Shown here piece after piece: positions 38,537 to 49,467 of a stretch of 64,000 nucleotides of DNA; the stretch's first letter is position 1; every line of letters begins with the position of its first letter. Origin of the DNA: Tenodera sinensis (lineage: Eukaryota > Arthropoda > Insecta > Mantodea > Mantidae); NCBI GenBank assembly GCA_030765045.1, contig CM060969.1, positions 56,128,716-56,192,715 of the forward strand, read 5' to 3'. Below the pieces are notes generated by a model, which saw only the letters and a list, made by a program, of their open reading frames with translations, was not told the DNA's origin and made no database searches. The position numbers and the translations under genes are program-made.

Positions 38537-38867
38537 AAGTGTAATTTTGGTGCTTGACAATTAACAATATATGCTTAGGCACATCTGAGAATAAAGTCTG
38601 GGGAAATTTGCATTTGTTATCTCTCTGGGAACATGTGCAACAAATTTCATTTGTCCAATAAAAAATCGGTTTCGCAAGGAACATGTTACAGGACGAAAAA
38701 TGCTGAAAATGTCAATAGAGAGAAAACAGCGATGAAAAGATTTGAATGCATGGCGACATTTAAATTTGCAACAGAATATTTCAAAATGGCGTCCGGAAGC
38801 AACCGATGCATTTTTGTAGTTCAAGAATGTCTCAGTTACTTTATAGAATTAAAAAAAAAAAGGAATC

Positions 38868-39730
38868 TGATGTGTTGCACTCATAACTTTCTCTACTCTT
38901 GTACTAACTTTTCTTACAAACTTGTATTCCTTCATCTTCATGTTAGTCGAGATAAACGTTTGCAGAACTGATCCTATTGCTCATTCACTTGTAGGTACAA
39001 GGGGAATGTGGGAATACAGTAGGCCTTGAGTGATAGTCATATACTTAAAAGCTTTGAAATTTTGTTCTTTTTGCACGGCTAATATATCACAAACAAATAA
39101 CGATGTTCTATTTGTGGAAAGTACAAGTATTCCAAAAGTCACAAAAACAACAAGGAATATCTAAAAACTAGTTCATTCTACAATAGCAAACAATTGGACA
39201 TAAAGTGTGTGTTTTAGCAATATCTAAATTTTTGTACAGTAAGACTTGGTCTATCTCTTACGGCTTACCACATATGCAAAAATTATCGAGAGTAAAGAGG
39301 ACTACAGCGACTATAGCTGGAAAATTCAAGATATACATTTCATTTACCATAAAAATATCTCAAACATATGGCATTTGATCAAAGTCGTTAGAGCTATTTT
39401 CGAGTAAATCAAAATTTTCGTAAAATTTTCCATGTAGGGTGTAGTTTAGGGTGGAGGAATCTTCTTCAAAAACTTTGTGCCGCATCCTTGAAGCATATTA
39501 AGGCTAAATACCAACTTTGGCTTTTAACCGAATTTTCATTTTCGAGTTATGGTGTTTACAGACACACACAGACGCACACACGCGCGAGCGCATACAGATC
39601 TTTCTCTAAAAATCCTTGTTTTGGATTCAGGGACCCTCAAAACATATTTGCGGTGAAATCTCGACATCGAAATTTTGGGTGGAATACAATACTTCCTCTA
39701 CTTACTATACGTAGTAGAGCAAGTAAAAAT
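38868..39730 (+). mobile_element. Family M, complete copy (forward)
   Basis: It runs from TCTGATGTGTTGCACTCATA to TACGTAGTAGAGCAAGTAAA. The internal CACACACGCGCGAGCG tract lies near 39575-39592. At about 860 bp it is the longest copy here. Confidence 0.85.
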
Positions 39731-40330
39731 GTATAATTTCGGGCCCGCACTCCAGTGTAGGTAATCAGCCGCTAATCTTAAAGCTGGCCGAATTCAGGCC
39801 ATGGGGGCAGAACATAAAAATTCTCGCTACAGATCATCGTCACGCCGGTCGTGGTCTCAGTGTGTATTTTTCTTTAACCTGAAGCAATTTCACCACCGGC
39901 CAGGTATGTAATACACTTAGGCAATATTTACAGAGGCTCGGCATGAATTCCGTGCGAACTACCCGGCTGGCCCTTTTAATAGCCTGAATTCCGTACCTGC
40001 ATGGAGAATTCCAGTTTTATTTATTAGCAAACCTTTGCCTGGTACCTGTACACTAGGCCCGGCTTACAGGCTACAATTTTATTTAGGATGGACTCATATT
40101 TAGCATTATTTACATTATTTAGAGCTTTCTTGTTTTTAGAAAATCCACAATGTGACCAACTTTAGCTCACCGAGAACAGTTTTTTTTGTAGATATTGTTC
40201 TCTGCAAAATTAGCTTGGTGCTTAGCCGAATCAGTACATGTTATTGTTCTAGTCACACGTCTTAAGCAATATCACCAGAAACTGCAACGAACACATTCAA
40301 TCCTCTTTAGGTTACGGTTACTACGGTTTT
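39731..40330. other. Unannotated interval
   Basis: No gene or repeat recognised. Confidence 0.45.
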
Positions 40331-40338
40331 GTGTGCAT

Positions 40339-41255
40339 CACGGTTGCCAACCCGTACGATAATAATGGGGGCATAAGATAGTTTGAATGTTTGTACTCAT
40401 GGCTGTCAGCTCGTACGATAATTATGGGGTGTACGATAATTTTGATACCGGCGAAACATTTCCACTGGTTTGTCACACCAGCAAAATGAAATTAATTACA
40501 AATAGCGATACCACTTTTGCCCTTATGACATGTCTCTCCACCCCCCCCCCCCCACACACACACACCTCTAAGGCAATAATTTCATATACTAATAAACCTC
40601 CTGCCCTTTATCCTCTTGTTGCCAGTGTGCCCAGATCTGGTAATCCCAATGAACAAGGCACTGTTCAGAAAATTGATGATCAATGGAGAAAGTTCGGAAT
40701 AAGTGGTATTCCGTGTGAAATAAAGAACACGCCTGAACCTGACAGTTTCTGGAGTGCTGTTAAATACGTCAACTTAGTGAAAATACTGATTTCAAAGAAC
40801 TGGTGGAGTTTGCATTATCGGTCATTTCGTTGCGCCACAGAAGCACTTTTTGTAAAAGAGTATTTTCCAAACTAGGTTTAATAAAAACAAAAACTAGAAA
40901 CAGATTGGTGCTAGATACGATAAATGGACTTATTCTGTCGTCCCAGCTTATGAAAGAATGTGGTGGGTCCAAAAACCTGCAAGTCACCGTGATGTTAAAG
41001 TTTATCTCAACAACAAATTTGTATAATGTTGCAATAGTTGCCAGAAACATAAATACTAAAGTTGTAATATTGATTGAGGTCATCAATCTTGTAAGTGGAT
41101 ACCATAAACATCAATACCATTACAGTTTCATAAGTGTTACGCTGATACATTTATTTTTGTAGCATTTGGTTCATGATATACGATAATTTTGAATCCAAAT
41201 CTGTAATTTTGAGTGGCCGGTACGATAATTTTACTTTTAAACATTGGCAATCCTG
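40339..41255 (+). mobile_element. hAT element, 917 bp, non-autonomous
   Basis: GTGTGCAT lies at 40331-40338 and again at 41256-41263, a perfect 8-bp target-site duplication. The ends are CACGGTTGCCAACCCG and, on the other strand, CAGGATTGCCAATG, matching the CAGxGTTGCCAA ends of hAT elements. Subterminal TACGATAATTTT words are repeated near both ends (two near 40430, two near 41180-41230). It contains only the C-terminal part of a transposase. Confidence 0.88.
40620..40990 (+). pseudogene. hAT transposase C-terminal fragment, frameshifted
   Basis: The frame of 40387-40875 carries K-I-D-D-Q-W-R-K-F and F-W-S-A-V-K. Near 40790 the homologous frame switches to that of 40803-41162, which holds V-E-F-A-L-S-V-I-S-L and C-K-R-V-F-S-K-L-G-L-I-K-T-K-T-R-N-R-L, the hAT dimerisation signature (usually S-N-A-x-x-E-R-x-F-S; here the E is K). 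The fragment is too short and broken to be active. Confidence 0.75.
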
Positions 41256-41263
41256 GTGTGCAT

Positions 41264-43688
41264 ATACTTGTAGCCTTGGTGGAAACATTGCTATCTTGTC
41301 CCATTAACGAAGGCAAATGGCAAATACGGTACACTGTATTAGTTCTATCTCTCCATACAAAATAGTATAATTCCCCACAGCCGCCATCGTATTCCGTTCT
41401 CCAACTCACTGGTATTTTTCCCGGTAAACTATAAAATCTCACGTTCATAAGAGGTCACCTATCCCAATGGCAACCTAGCATACGTAACATGCATACGTAC
41501 TTAAGTCCCGGGTTTTTTGTTCAAACAACTGTCAACAATGGAATTAAACGAATGGTGATCCAGCCTATGGCATTAAATTTTTTCAGTCTCATTCTATCCT
41601 TTAACATACGAATGTTTGGCATTTAACAAATGTTTTGTATTTTAGATGTGCGGTTCAAATACACATGGATACACAATCACAAGCACGGGCCTTTTTTTCG
41701 AGTTGTTTAATTCAGAGGACCTTTAAAGTGTATTTGCAGTAGAATATCAGTATCGAATTCTTGGATGAAATGCAATACTTTCTCTGCCTGCAATGTACAG
41801 AAAGCGAAATTAATAAAATGCAAGAGTATCATGATTATTTACCAAGAACTACGTAGCTTCCCCTTGTTTCCCTCTCTTTACACCTCTGCAATGACTGCAA
41901 CATTCATGCTGCTGGTTGGACATAGTTATGTCGGCATAAAAGAGTAGTATTAATTATTTTTGACGGCTCAATAAATCGTTACTCAACTGTTGCTCGATTC
42001 ACAGCATCTCGTGTGCATCGGAAACTACACGTGACCAGATTATTGGTCTATGGCAAGCTGGTAACAGAGTTCGACAAATTTCAGAAACTGTGCAAGTACA
42101 CAGACATGTAATGATATTTCATGCCACACAAAACGGCGGTTTATTGCATACGTATCAGAAGAAAAGCTTTTATTCAAAAGCAGAAACCACATTATAATTT
42201 AACGTAATAGATAAATATGTTTAAAGCTATTTCGATAGTAATTTTAATTAATATAGGGAGAATTTGCAGAAGGATTAAACGTTTTTATATTTTTAATATA
42301 ATATTATGCTTACTGTAAAGCTTTACGTGTTCGTGATTCTAAGAACAGAGTTAAAGCTTTCTTATAATACAGAATCGTTTAACTTTAATTCAGCTTATTG
42401 CAATGTTTTCTATTAGGTTTAAGGCACCAACAACTGGAGATGAATCTAAAGGAAATTAAAACATAACTTTTCTACGATGCCAGGTATCTCTACACTTCCC
42501 CCACTCCCCCACCTTTCCATGTCTTAATCACAGTGCCACGTCTTTAGCCCCGTATTGCAACTCACCCCTTGCGAGACCCGTAAGAGGACAAGAAGCTCAG
42601 AGATGGTAGAAAGCAAAGTAAAAAGACAGTAAACACGAAATGAAGGGGGGAAACAGGGGGAAAAAGAGAAAGAAACAGCAAAGAATTCTGCACCAATAAC
42701 TAATTGTGTTTGAAGTATTATCATGCCATCCTTCTCCCCTTTGGTTGATAAACTTCTGCTTCAAAATGTATCAGGTAGATGATATTGTGATTTTACGGGC
42801 CACTGTTTGTTTTGATGGTGGTGACCCTGACTGTGGAGCACTGTGGCCTACTTGGATGTGCTCCAGAGTGTTTGAGCCTGCGGGCTACAGGAAGATGGCT
42901 CTCATCTTCTCTTGTCGTGATGACAAAAACTCCTCGTCGCTGTAATACTTATTTACAGCTCTCGTCCTCTTGTATTCGCGACTCTTGGCATTGTTTTACC
43001 AAGGAAATGATTTAATTTTGTCGCTCACAGTCGGAAGGAACTGTTCCTCGTTCTTGTTGCTTGGGGAAACTGACAGCTGCACAGATATTGCATGTGGTTC
43101 ACATCAACCTTTTAGCGTCCATCTCGTGTCTATAGGGTGAATTGAAATACATTCTCACTGCCTACCAAAAATCTGTGTTACGCTTCCAGAGTTTCTATAC
43201 TCATTCTTCAACAAACTGTGGCGGTAATTGTCCCCAAATTGGCTGTGTCACCTATAAGATACGTATAAATTTGTTACGTTTTGAGATATGTTATTGGCTG
43301 TTTCTTTCTAATTTATTTTTATGCTAACCTAAGTAAATACAATTCAACTATTTCCAGCTGTCTTGTATTCTAAAAATAATGTTTTTCAATAAAACTGTAG
43401 TCTTTCTTGTAAGAATAAGAAGGAAAATTCATGCAACTGCTGTCAAATATAACCCCATTAGTTTCCAGGCGTGCCATCACACCGATTATTTTACTTGGGC
43501 TCTCTCCACCCTTTAGCACAGCACATTTGACTACAGTTGGTGCAATTGCAACTCGTGACGTTTAGCCTTGAATGAATGAGCTGTCCATTGAATGTCTCTC
43601 TAGCGATCATCGCTAATCGAATCCCTTCGGCTATGTCTTCAAAACGAATATGAAAACTGGTTTAGGAATTAGAGGAAGATCGGCCTAT
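41264..43688. other. Unannotated interval with one family M end
   Basis: The segment 41655-41815 matches the end of family M (AATATCAGTATCGAATTCTT ... GAAATGCAATACTTTCTC). The rest has no recognised gene. ORFs near 42706-43015 show no domain. Confidence 0.4.
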
Positions 43689-43690
43689 GT

Positions 43691-43710
43691 AAAAAAAAAA
43701 AAAAAAAAAA
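43691..43710. repeat. Poly(A) run
   Basis: About 20 A, followed by ATAAATAA; possibly the tail of an unrecognised retroposon. Confidence 0.8.
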
Positions 43711-43775
43711 ATAAATAACTTACAAAGTAAAGGGTTACATCACCAAATTTAGTGGTTTTGTTCTATTTAAGTTTC

Positions 43776-43780
<5 letters not shown>

Positions 43781-43869
<89 letters not shown>
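43781..43869. repeat. (AT)n microsatellite
   Basis: About 44 AT dinucleotides. Confidence 0.98.
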
Positions 43870-43871
<2 letters not shown>

Positions 43872-44594
43872 GTGTGTGTATGTGAGATTAATTTTCATAG
43901 TCGTACATCTTTTACGTACAGAATGTTATGGTGTTATGTGCCCGTTTGTTTATGCTACTGTATACCATTTAATGTTGCAGAAGCGCTACATATATGTAAG
44001 GTAATACAGCTCTTTGACGGTTAGTTACGAAGAACAGGTAATAGAGTTTTCCTGAGTAGAGAAAGAAACGATTTGGGAGTTTAATTAGCTCAGCCCTTGC
44101 ATTACCAACTATGGAGGGGGAGTCCCACATGCCTTCCTTCTGTAATTTTTTTAAATTCTGTCTTTTAATCTTTTGATTAACTATTGTATGCATGGTTTTG
44201 GATTTTTCGGAGAACGTACTATAACTAGAGCCTCTGAGGACCTTCCAGCTTTTTACTATATTTTTAGTACCTTTTAGTTGGGATGGCATGTTTATTGTAA
44301 AATATAGTGATTATAATATTTAATTACGTGTTATCTGTAAATTTTTCAAATGCAATAGATATCTTTTAGCTTTCAGTAAACGCTGAAAGGTGACTTTTCA
44401 TCATGAGAATGTTATCTAGTGCAAGTTACATTTACACAACGAATTATTAATTGTTAGTACGTACATAACTGAGTGTAATTCAGTGTACTGATTATATTTT
44501 AAAAAGTTATACGCACTTAGTAAGTACAAACTAAAGTAGGCGTTCTATGTAGATTGTATTCTGCAGTACAAAATTACAAACATGACTTACAAAC
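43870..44594. other. Interval with an unrecognised minus-strand ORF
   Basis: A 106-codon lysine-rich ORF (44289-43969) has no visible domain and no clear promoter or splice context. It may be noncoding, or the 3' part of the degraded element beside it. Nothing else was recognised. Confidence 0.3.
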
Positions 44595-45050
44595 CTACGA
44601 ACGGTGTTCCCTACAAATACTCTTGTTACACTTCATACAAACCAGGCAACTTTTCCTGCTTATAGTGTATGGACAATAGCAACACCTTTTCCTTTTCGCT
44701 TGCACAGCTGCCCGAATTTGAGATAGTGAAGCCGGATCCAAACCACCTCGTTTTCTTGCTTCAGTAGTACGTTTTCGCAGATTAGCGAGTACTGATCTTG
44801 AAGCCATTAGAGGACGTACCATCTCTTTTGCCAAATCTTTCAGAAACAGGCGCTGTTTATCCTTTTTGCTGCAATGGTAGGATATTGGGAACAAAGCAGC
44901 ACTTCGCTATTCACTGCAGCAATGTTCATTCTATTCATCCAGAGGGCGAAGGGCCATCTTCTTGTTTGAGAATCGTCGCTGCTTTCATCTCCAGAAATAT
45001 TCGCATCGTCGCCAACATCCATCTCCTATCCATTCAGTTACTATTCACTC
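44595..45050 (-). pseudogene. piggyBac transposase C-terminus, degraded
   Basis: Read in reverse from about 45022, one frame gives T-R-R-W-P-F-A-L-W-M-N-R-M-N-I-A-A-V-N-S, the end of the piggyBac DDE domain. A frameshift near 44860-44890 leads into 44894-44595, which has a K-D-L-A-K-E-M-V-R-P helix and then the terminal Cys-rich domain K-R-C-C-Y-C-P...C-x-x-C-N-K-S-I-C-R-E-H. No inverted repeat with TTAA was found beside it, so this is a remnant. Its residues differ from those of the copy at 36.3-37.7 kb, so it belongs to another piggyBac lineage. Confidence 0.8.
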
Positions 45051-45121
45051 AAAAGAAGGAACTTGAAGCACACATACTTCACTTATTTGGTTTAGATCTT
45101 GAGGACAAAACTATTTAGTAA

Positions 45122-45251
45122 GCGTGTGTCGACGACGACGACGCTATCTGGCAGGCTGAGAACAGCCCGAGGTGTGTCATGCGTGTACCTGCCCTTTTAG
45201 GGCTTAACCACTTTATGACGGGATGTGGGGTTTTGCAGGGTGGCGGGTGAG
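45122..45251 (+). repeat. Repeat F copy
   Basis: GACGACGACG..CTGGCAGGCTGA...CAGCCCGA through TTAGGGCTTAACC to TTTTGCAGGGTGGC parallels 48262-48400. It is the target into which the truncated Jockey copy inserted. Confidence 0.7.
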
Positions 45252-46043
45252 CCAAGAGCCAAATCAGGTCGCTCGGGTTTACCCGGGCGGGATGTATGCC
45301 CACGGTACCTAACCATTTAGTATGGATTTACCCGTGAGGTATAAAAGGTGTAGTCAATTATCACAAGCCATTTATGTCAGTGTCAGCCAATGGTGATGAT
45401 TGGTTACTCTCTCTTGCTATTGACGTGGGATATGAGTGCCAATTAGAATGTCTACCCATCCTGGGGCACCCATGCCCCTCTGCTCACTTAGCAAAGGTCA
45501 GCTTGTCTAACCAGCAAGTCAAGCAGTGTCAAATAGCGAGAAACCGAATGCATTGGAATGTTTGGTGAAATGAGGAAGCAGCGAAGCTAATTAGCCCAAG
45601 ATATCCTTGGGTAAGCGATAGCTTTTGCGCCTCCTGGGAAGATGGTGATCATATTGACCCAGGGTATTTACCAGATGGTTAGGGTGTGGCGTAAGTTTCG
45701 CATACATAGAGCGGGCTCTATCTCGCACAACATCCACAATATATGGAATGCCAGAGTGAGTATGGAGAATATGGGTAGAAAATCTACGATCAGTATCGTA
45801 GATCATCCTAAGGGCCCTGTTCTGCACGACTTGCAGTCTGCGGATGGTGGTTTGTGCCACGAATCCCCATGCCTCGCATCCATTCAGGATCAGGGGAGGG
45901 ATGATCGCACGATATATGCGTAATTTAAGTCGTGTAGGCATAGTGGACCTAAAGATGGGATAGAGCTTTCCCAGAGCTCCGTGACCTTGGGCAGCTTTAG
46001 CTGTGACATGCTTAGTGAAGGTAAGTCCTCGGTCAAGTTGTAT
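45252..46043 (-). mobile_element. Jockey-clade LINE, 5'-truncated copy
   Basis: GTGGCGGGTGAG occurs at 45240-45251 and at 46044-46055, a 12-bp target-site duplication that bounds the insert exactly. The insert holds the last about 150 codons of ORF2 and the 3' UTR of the full-length element at 49-54 kb, ending in CCAAGAGCCAAATC (the TTGGCTC repeat of the 3' end). In the ORF2 overlap I count about five amino-acid differences, so both copies are young. The first 35 codons of the apparent ORF (46142-45591) are flanking DNA. Confidence 0.92.
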
Positions 46044-46484
46044 GTGGCGGGTGAGAATTGAGGTAGTGGGTAGTAAGGAGGCTCCAGAGGCAGTTCGAGT
46101 CGAGTGGGGAAGCAACACATCGTATATGGAAGTCCGAACCAATGAAAACCACTCAAATGTCTCAATAATGTATTAATTTCCTTTCCAAATAACAGTTGTA
46201 GCAATGGAATCCCAAGAATGTGGTGTTTACTAATTATATTGTTGCCCAACTGCTGCTATAACACATAAATTTAAACTTAAGATATGCATATGCATTCTCG
46301 GAATGTTTATGAAAGCATAATATAATATGAAAAATAAATTATATATATTGCTGAGATCATAACAGAAGACTCCCAAGGCTTGTAGTATACATACAAGCTG
46401 AACAACCACACTTTAAAAATAAAGCCATGGTTCATGAGTTATTAGATAATGAGCCTTGGCATTGAATATGCATTATAGGTTAAA

Positions 46485-46711
46485 ATAAAATTATTTTGTT
46501 GTTTAACGACTCTGTCAATTTTATTGTCAGGATCACATTAGCGTTGCCGGTGTGCCGGAATTTCGTCACGCAGGAGTTCTTTTACATGCCAGTAAATCTG
46601 ACATGGATATGTCGTTTTTAAGCACACTTAAAAGCCATAGTCTGCACCGGATTTGAACCCGTCACCTTGAAATCAGTAGTCCAGGTCTAACCAACTGAGC
46701 CAACCAGACCG
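46485..46711 (-). mobile_element. tRNA-derived SINE, family A (reverse)
   Basis: Its reverse reads CTCAGTTGGTTAGACCTGGA, B box GGGTTCAAATCC, the core GTAAAAGAACTCCTGCGTG and a TAAAC/AACAAAATAA end. Confidence 0.88.
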
Positions 46712-46739
46712 ACATGCATCCTAGGGTTAAAGTCATGCA

Positions 46740-47110
46740 GTTAATAGTCATTGTTAATCACTGTATATACTGCTGAATTCCGTAATTGTTTCAAAGTTTT
46801 CATTGTTGGTCGTTTTGAGAAACAATGAAATATCAAGGCCTTTATAAAGTACCGCCCCGTCGGTATAATCTGATTCATGTAAAAGGTTAAAAAGGAATGG
46901 TTAGATATTACCTTTATAAACACAAGATATAATACCCAATTTAAAATATATTTGTTTTAGAAAGCAATCAGATATTTTGTTACCAGTGTTGGTCATAAAG
47001 TACACCCCAGTTGGTAGTTTCAGTTTTGTAGTACGGTTTGGCATAGTATCTGATTCATGTAAAGTAAAACAGGACTAGCTAAACAATGTTAAATGTCACC
47101 TTTATAAACA
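46740..47110. repeat. Repeat G, with a direct duplication
   Basis: The segment TCTGATTCATGTAAA...ACCTTTATAAACA occurs twice (about 46868-46922 and 47048-47112). The left segment 46741-46850 (CAATCACTG...AATTGTTTCAAA...TTTTGAGAAACAATGAAAT) also matches 58695-58805 in reverse. It is an unclassified interspersed repeat. Confidence 0.6.
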
Positions 47111-47118
47111 TTAAAATA

Positions 47119-47195
47119 AGTGAGTGAGTGAGTGAGTGAGTGAGTGAGTGAGCTGGGTTTAAGGGGCGGTTGACAACCAGGTCATTAGGCCCCCA
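47119..47195 (+). repeat. Repeat E: (GTGA)n plus GGTTTAAGGGGCGGTTGACA
   Basis: About eight GTGA units are joined to the same conserved block (ACCAGGTCATTAGGCCCCC) as at 17205. Confidence 0.75.
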
Positions 47196-47199
47196 ATTT

Positions 47200-48261
47200 T
47201 AAAGTAAACTTGTTTGAGGAATCACTCAGAAAGTTTATTACCAGTGAGGGTCATGAGGGTCACAAACTGTCCACCCGCTGGTATTTAAGTTTTATCATTT
47301 TTGGTCGAAATTTCAGTTCCCGTGACCCCTAAGGCCATTTCCACTGAAATCATGGTATTGAATTTGTTGGTGAAAAACAATACCTTGGAACGATAATTTC
47401 GTGTAGGAACTTGGGCTGGAGGTTCCACAACATTCACGACGACTGTTTACATGTTGGTCCATTTGCCCCGCGTAATTACCATTTTGTAGCTATGGGACTC
47501 TTGGTGCTTTTCATCGAAGTTCTCGATGAACCTCAGGGCGTAGTACGGGCCTGCGTCTTACCAAGAGGATTAAATTTCCTTTTATCTTTTAAATATACTT
47601 ATTTAATGTTCCTTCAAGTCACAAATAACAATACAACTTTTCAGGATTGGCGTCCTTTTTTTTACAAGCCCTGCGGGGTTCACACAACCCGAACACGGAC
47701 TGCGTAATTTTGCTTGGAACGTTTATTCGTAATCTTCTTCTATTTGTCTATGCAGCCTTACTAATTGTATATCCGTTCTCTGCATTTTCACTCCTGTTGA
47801 CTTTTAAAGCGCAATGTTCTTCCAATAAACACTATGTCGATCACTTTTACAATTGTTAGCGGACTATGCGACTTTCGCATGACGCCAATCCCAACAATAC
47901 ATGAACAAGAACAAGCTAAGACAATTGAAAATCTCTATCATTGCCCACTAGGACAATGATTCACAATTCTAGGGGGCTTTTTCTGCCACCACTATGAACA
48001 CAAATTTTAACTATTTTCGGAGGCTTCTTCTAAAAATATCGCCTCAACCTTTACCGACTATGTACGTAACAGATGGGTTGTTCACTGTTTCAAACGTACT
48101 ACTGGTACGTGGTAGGGCCCACAAGTTCCACTCTACAACATTCATCCTGGGGTATACCTATGTATGTAGAGATGCCTGTTTTCTTCAATATGTTGAAACT
48201 AAAGGCTCGCCGGGTAGCAGAGACGTCATACACAACATCGAAGGAACAATAAAACGAACAC
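47200..48261. other. Unannotated interval
   Basis: No gene recognised; several short ORFs lack domains or splice context. Confidence 0.45.
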
Positions 48262-48400
48262 CCCGTACGACGACGACGAGCTACTGGCAGGCTGATGTTC
48301 AGCCCGACGACTTTTGCTGCGTGCCTACCCCTATTAGGGTTTAACCGCAGATAGGAATAATTAAGGATAGGAGATTTTGTAGGGTGGCTTGTTTTAGTTT
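48262..48400 (+). repeat. Repeat F copy
   Basis: ACGACGACGACGAGCTACTG ... GATGTTCAGCCCGACGAC ... TTAGGGTTTAACCG ... TTTTGTAGGGTGGC parallels 45122-45251. Its class is unknown; it may be a LINE 3' or 5' untranslated remnant. Confidence 0.6.
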
Positions 48401-49034
48401 ACGTAGGTGAGGTTTAGAAGGGAGCTATGAAGCCCCTTGACAGCTGTCTTGCAGGATGCAGCCATGCCTGCATTCTGACGTGTATGAAAATAATATTTTA
48501 AAAAGTTTTTAAATTTTTAAATTGGTGTTTTATGAATTTTGAATTTAGAATTTTGAATGGGGAAGAAATTTTGGAGAGGATCAACTCTCTGTAGGGATCT
48601 TTGGAGATCAGCTTTAGCTGCTGGTGGTAGTTCTCCATGGTTATGGGGCGTGCCCGCAAGCCATACGAGGAACCCTATACGCCTTGAAGCGGCGTGTAGA
48701 GGGGTCGTAGTCCCCTAGAGACCTAACTAGGGCGCTTTGATGGTTGGAACACCCCGTATTCTTCACCCAGGGCCTTAAATATGAAAGTGTAACCTTAACA
48801 GATAGCAGCACAGTGTGTTATTTCTGTTTCATTTGTGAAAAGAAACAAAAATACGGTAAATAAGAGCAAAATTCAAAGAATATTATACACTTATATTATA
48901 AATTTGTATTAGATATACAAGTGTTGCAATCCTATCACAAGAATTAGCTATCGTTCTTAGGTATTGCTCAGAAGGGTTGATATTTTAATTCAAAATCTGT
49001 ACACAATAAGATATATAATGTTATGTTAAACTAT
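48401..49034. other. Unannotated interval before the LINE
   Basis: No gene recognised. The phrase GGGAACACCCCGT-like ends and short hairpins suggest old retroelement UTR, but this is not supported further. Confidence 0.35.
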
Positions 49035-49052
49035 TTGCACTTTGTACATCAT

Positions 49053-49088
49053 TCATTCTCGCGTCGTCGTTCGACCAGAGCGGACGTG
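49053..49088 (+). promoter_or_regulatory. Internal LINE promoter: initiator TCATTC and downstream element GGACGTG
   Basis: TCATTC (49053-49058, A at 49055 as +1) is a good initiator, and GGACGTG occupies 49082-49088, exactly +28 to +34. This is the arrangement known for TATA-less promoters of Drosophila jockey, F and I elements. It lies at the extreme 5' end of the element, as it must to be copied with it. Confidence 0.7.
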
Positions 49089-49467
49089 ATTTGCTTCTCA
49101 CTGGCGGAAAGACGGTATCCAGAAAGCTGACTCGCCGAAGCAGGAGATCCCGCGCCGACTTCGTGGAGTGTTGTGGTGTGCGTCGGTGGATTGCACGCTT
49201 CAATCTACGGACTAATACATTAATATTAGTCACAGTACAATTTGGTGTAGTTCCTAAAGGGGCTTGACAAGCAAGCTTTGGAACTCACCACAGGCTAGCT
49301 TCCCGGAGTGGCATAGAAAGCTACTCAGGTATTTCCCTTTTCTTCCTACTCTTTTACTTTATTCTTTCTTTCCTTGACCGACTTTCAGACTGACTACTTA
49401 CGTGACAGCGGGCTCACAAGATCCTAGCCAAGGGTTGACGGCTTTGTGCCTGAAACCTCGAGCCGAA

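Noticed and set aside
45591..46142. 183-codon ORF taken as one gene
   Set aside because: Its first 35 codons lie outside the insertion defined by the 12-bp duplication, so it is a chance fusion of flanking DNA to truncated ORF2.
47994..48344. 116-codon ORF possibly coding
   Set aside because: Its 3' end runs through repeat F, it has no domain, and no splice or promoter context was found.
48262..49034. 5' UTR start of the Jockey element at the GACGACGACG block
   Set aside because: The 13-bp duplication TTGCACTTTGTAC places the element's 5' end at about 49048, and the GACGACGACG block recurs independently as repeat F at 45122.
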